Of a stretch of 6,157 bases of DNA, positions 4,620 through 6,157 are shown one piece after another (within the stretch, counting starts at the first letter, position 1; each line of letters starts with the position of its first letter). The stretch covers positions 1 through 6,157 of the forward strand of contig DAOTZU010000113.1 in NCBI GenBank assembly GCA_034433995.1, in the 5' to 3' direction. The translations under genes and the position numbers were made by a program. The notes beneath the pieces were generated by a model, which ran no database searches, was not told the DNA's origin, and saw only the letters and a program-made list of their open reading frames with translations. This stretch comes from DAOTZU01 sp034433995 (GTDB taxonomy: Bacteria > Chloroflexota > Anaerolineae > UBA1429).

Positions 4620-6157
4620 ATGGCAGAGGTCCACTCGCGCTCCCTGTATCGGGAATTGCGCCAAGAACTCCTCGAATGGATATTGCTCCCCGTTGTCGTG
4701 ATCGGTTACATCCTCTTGTTCTCTGAACCTACTTTGGAGGTTTTCCACTCGAAATCACTGCTTGGCCTATTTTGTCTCCTTCTTTGCCTTTTCGTCTGGC
4801 TGAGCAGAAAAAGGAAAATTTGGGCGAACTGGCTTTTGGTTTTGGGGAGCATGGCCTTGATCCTGTTCGCCTGGTATTGGTTTCCTCTGTGGGGGCTGCA
4901 GCAAGCTTTGGTCTTTCCTATCGTGGCCGCGGGTGCATTGTTAGGTCCCCATGCCGCTTTGCTTGTGGGGATCCTGGGCAGTTTTTCCCTCTGGGGCGGC
5001 ATCACCTACCTTGCACCTGCCGGCCTGGATGGATCTGCGCCGTTTGCGCAAATGGTCGTGTTGTGGGCCATCACTTTTGTGGTGTATATTGCGCAACGCC
5101 CGTATTACACCCTGGTGGAATGGGCCTGGCGGGGGTACGAGCAAGCGCGTACGAACTTGGAACGGGCCCGAGATCGCCAATTGAAGCTCAAACAAGCTCT
5201 ACAAGACTTGGCTTTGGCCAATAAGCAGGTGAATCGGCTCAACGAACTGCTCATGGCGGCCCGCCAAGCTGTGGAGGACGCCCGCAAGATCAAAGAGGAA
5301 TTTGTCGCCAATGTCAGCCACGAGCTACGCACCCCGCTAAACATGATCATCGGTTTCAGCGACATGATCTTGGAGACGCCGGAAATCTATGCCAAACGTT
5401 TACCCCCCGCCCTGTTGGCTGATATTGCTGCTATTCGGCGCAATAGCCAGCATTTGGCCAGCCTGGTGGATGATGTCTTGACCCTTTCCGAGGCGGATGC
5501 AGGCCGCATGCAGCTCTTCAAGGAATGGGTCAATATCCCGGCCGTTATCCGTGAGGCGGCCGAAGCGATGAGCGCCCTGTTTTTGAAAAAGGGCTTGCGC
5601 TTCTTCAGCGAGGTGGATGCCGACTTGCCGGCGGTCTTTTGTGATCGTGACCGCATCCGCCAAGTGTTGCTGAATCTGCTCAGCAATGCGGGGCGCTTCA
5701 CCGAGTCTGGTGAGGTAAAAGTGCGGGCTTGTCGCCAAGAACAGGAGATCGTTGTCTGCGTGGCAGATACCGGGCCGGGGATCGAGCCCTCTCAGGTCCC
5801 AAGACTGTTCGAGCCTTTCCAACAGGCGGATTCCTCGGTGCGGCGGCGCTACGGCGGCAGCGGCCTAGGGCTGACGATCAGCAAGAGGATCATCGAGATG
5901 CACGGTGGCCGCATTTGGATCGAGAGCGAGCCGGGCAAGGGGACCAAGGTCTATTTTGCTCTGCCCGTCGCCCCCGCCGCCGCCCAGGAGACGCCTCAAC
6001 GCTGGTTGAATCCGCACCAAGAGTACATCCCTCGAACGAGACCGTCTCTGGCACCCCGGCTCACCGGCAAACCCTGTGTGGTGGTGATTGAGGAACAAGA
6101 AAGCCTGGTGACCCTTTTGCGGCGCTATCTGGAGCATTTGGAACCCTTGGCTGCAAC
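4620..6157 (+). CDS. Membrane-bound sensor histidine kinase, probable hybrid with C-terminal receiver (cut by window end)
   Basis: Two-component sensor kinase; 512 residues are visible and the frame stays open at the window end. The N-terminus has about six hydrophobic segments (near 20-35, 47-62, 69-87, 94-109, 111-127, 142-158) with almost no extracytoplasmic domain, so it may sense within or close to the membrane. A charged helical linker follows (about 172-226). The dimerization/phosphoacceptor motif is EEFVANVSHELRTPLN, with H234 as the phosphorylated histidine. The ATPase domain has the N box RIRQVLLNLLSNAGRFT (345-361; N352, N356), G1 DTGPG (383-387), F box LFEPFQQAD (396-404) and G2 GGSGLGL (412-418). 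After a proline-rich linker (450-483), CVVVIEEQESLVTLLRRYLEH looks like the first strand and helix of a receiver domain, with E491-E492 at the usual acidic pair. Its phosphoacceptor Asp is beyond the window. The gene starts 31 bases after the selenoprotein on the same strand. Its N-terminal coding DNA is less GC-rich than galK. No response regulator is visible and its signal is unknown. Confidence 0.92.
   Translation, partial: MAEVHSRSLYRELRQELLEWILLPVVVIGYILLFSEPTLEVFHSKSLLGLFCLLLCLFVWLSRKRKIWANWLLVLGSMALILFAWYWFPLWGLQQALVFPIVAAGALLGPHAALLVGILGSFSLWGGITYLAPAGLDGSAPFAQMVVLWAITFVVYIAQRPYYTLVEWAWRGYEQARTNLERARDRQLKLKQALQDLALANKQVNRLNELLMAARQAVEDARKIKEEFVANVSHELRTPLNMIIGFSDMILETPEIYAKRLPPALLADIAAIRRNSQHLASLVDDVLTLSEADAGRMQLFKEWVNIPAVIREAAEAMSALFLKKGLRFFSEVDADLPAVFCDRDRIRQVLLNLLSNAGRFTESGEVKVRACRQEQEIVVCVADTGPGIEPSQVPRLFEPFQQADSSVRRRYGGSGLGLTISKRIIEMHGGRIWIESEPGKGTKVYFALPVAPAAAQETPQRWLNPHQEYIPRTRPSLAPRLTGKPCVVVIEEQESLVTLLRRYLEHLEPLAA

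Noticed and set aside
2610..4748. A 712-residue open frame on the minus strand opposite galK and the selenoprotein gene
   Set aside because: It lies antisense to genes with clear motifs, and its translation is low-complexity (rich in R, P, G, H) with no recognisable domain. Long antisense frames are expected in GC-rich coding DNA.

Overview
The window looks like GC-rich bacterial chromosome, possibly Chloroflexota (Anaerolineae-like). That assignment is an inference from codon use and from the mix of a group-1 glycosyltransferase, a YbhN-like flippase-type protein, a DM13 lipoprotein and a galactokinase family member. No rRNA, tRNA, CRISPR array or insertion sequence was seen.

Left part, minus strand: a tightly packed pair. 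The membrane protein of the lysylphosphatidylglycerol synthase TM / UPF0104 family (949-1980) comes first. It is followed after 2 bases by a GT4 glycosyltransferase (946 down to the window edge, C-terminus missing). Together they suggest envelope glycolipid or glycan work. A divergent intergenic stretch (1981-2245) holds the ribosome-binding site of the minus-strand pair and a sigma-70-like promoter with a perfect TATAAT for the plus-strand genes.

Right part, plus strand: a compact run of four genes. These are a DM13-type lipoprotein (2246-2749), a galactokinase (galK, 2766-4139), a C-GCAxxG-C-C family redox protein (4136-4588, overlapping galK by ATGA), and a membrane-bound histidine kinase (4620 to the window end) that appears to run into a receiver domain.

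The standout is the small redox gene. Its reading frame contains one in-frame TGA (4205-4207), exactly where the family has its first conserved cysteine (GY-x-C). Eight bases downstream lies a 13-pair hairpin with a GUA apical loop at the distance expected of a bacterial SECIS element. The simplest reading is a selenoprotein with selenocysteine at residue 24. An ordinary gene caller would truncate it to a GTG-started fragment or miss its N-terminus. The operon therefore places a thiol/selenol protein and a DM13 lipoprotein (DM13 carries a conserved, proposed redox cysteine) on either side of a sugar kinase, a combination I do not recognise as a described system.
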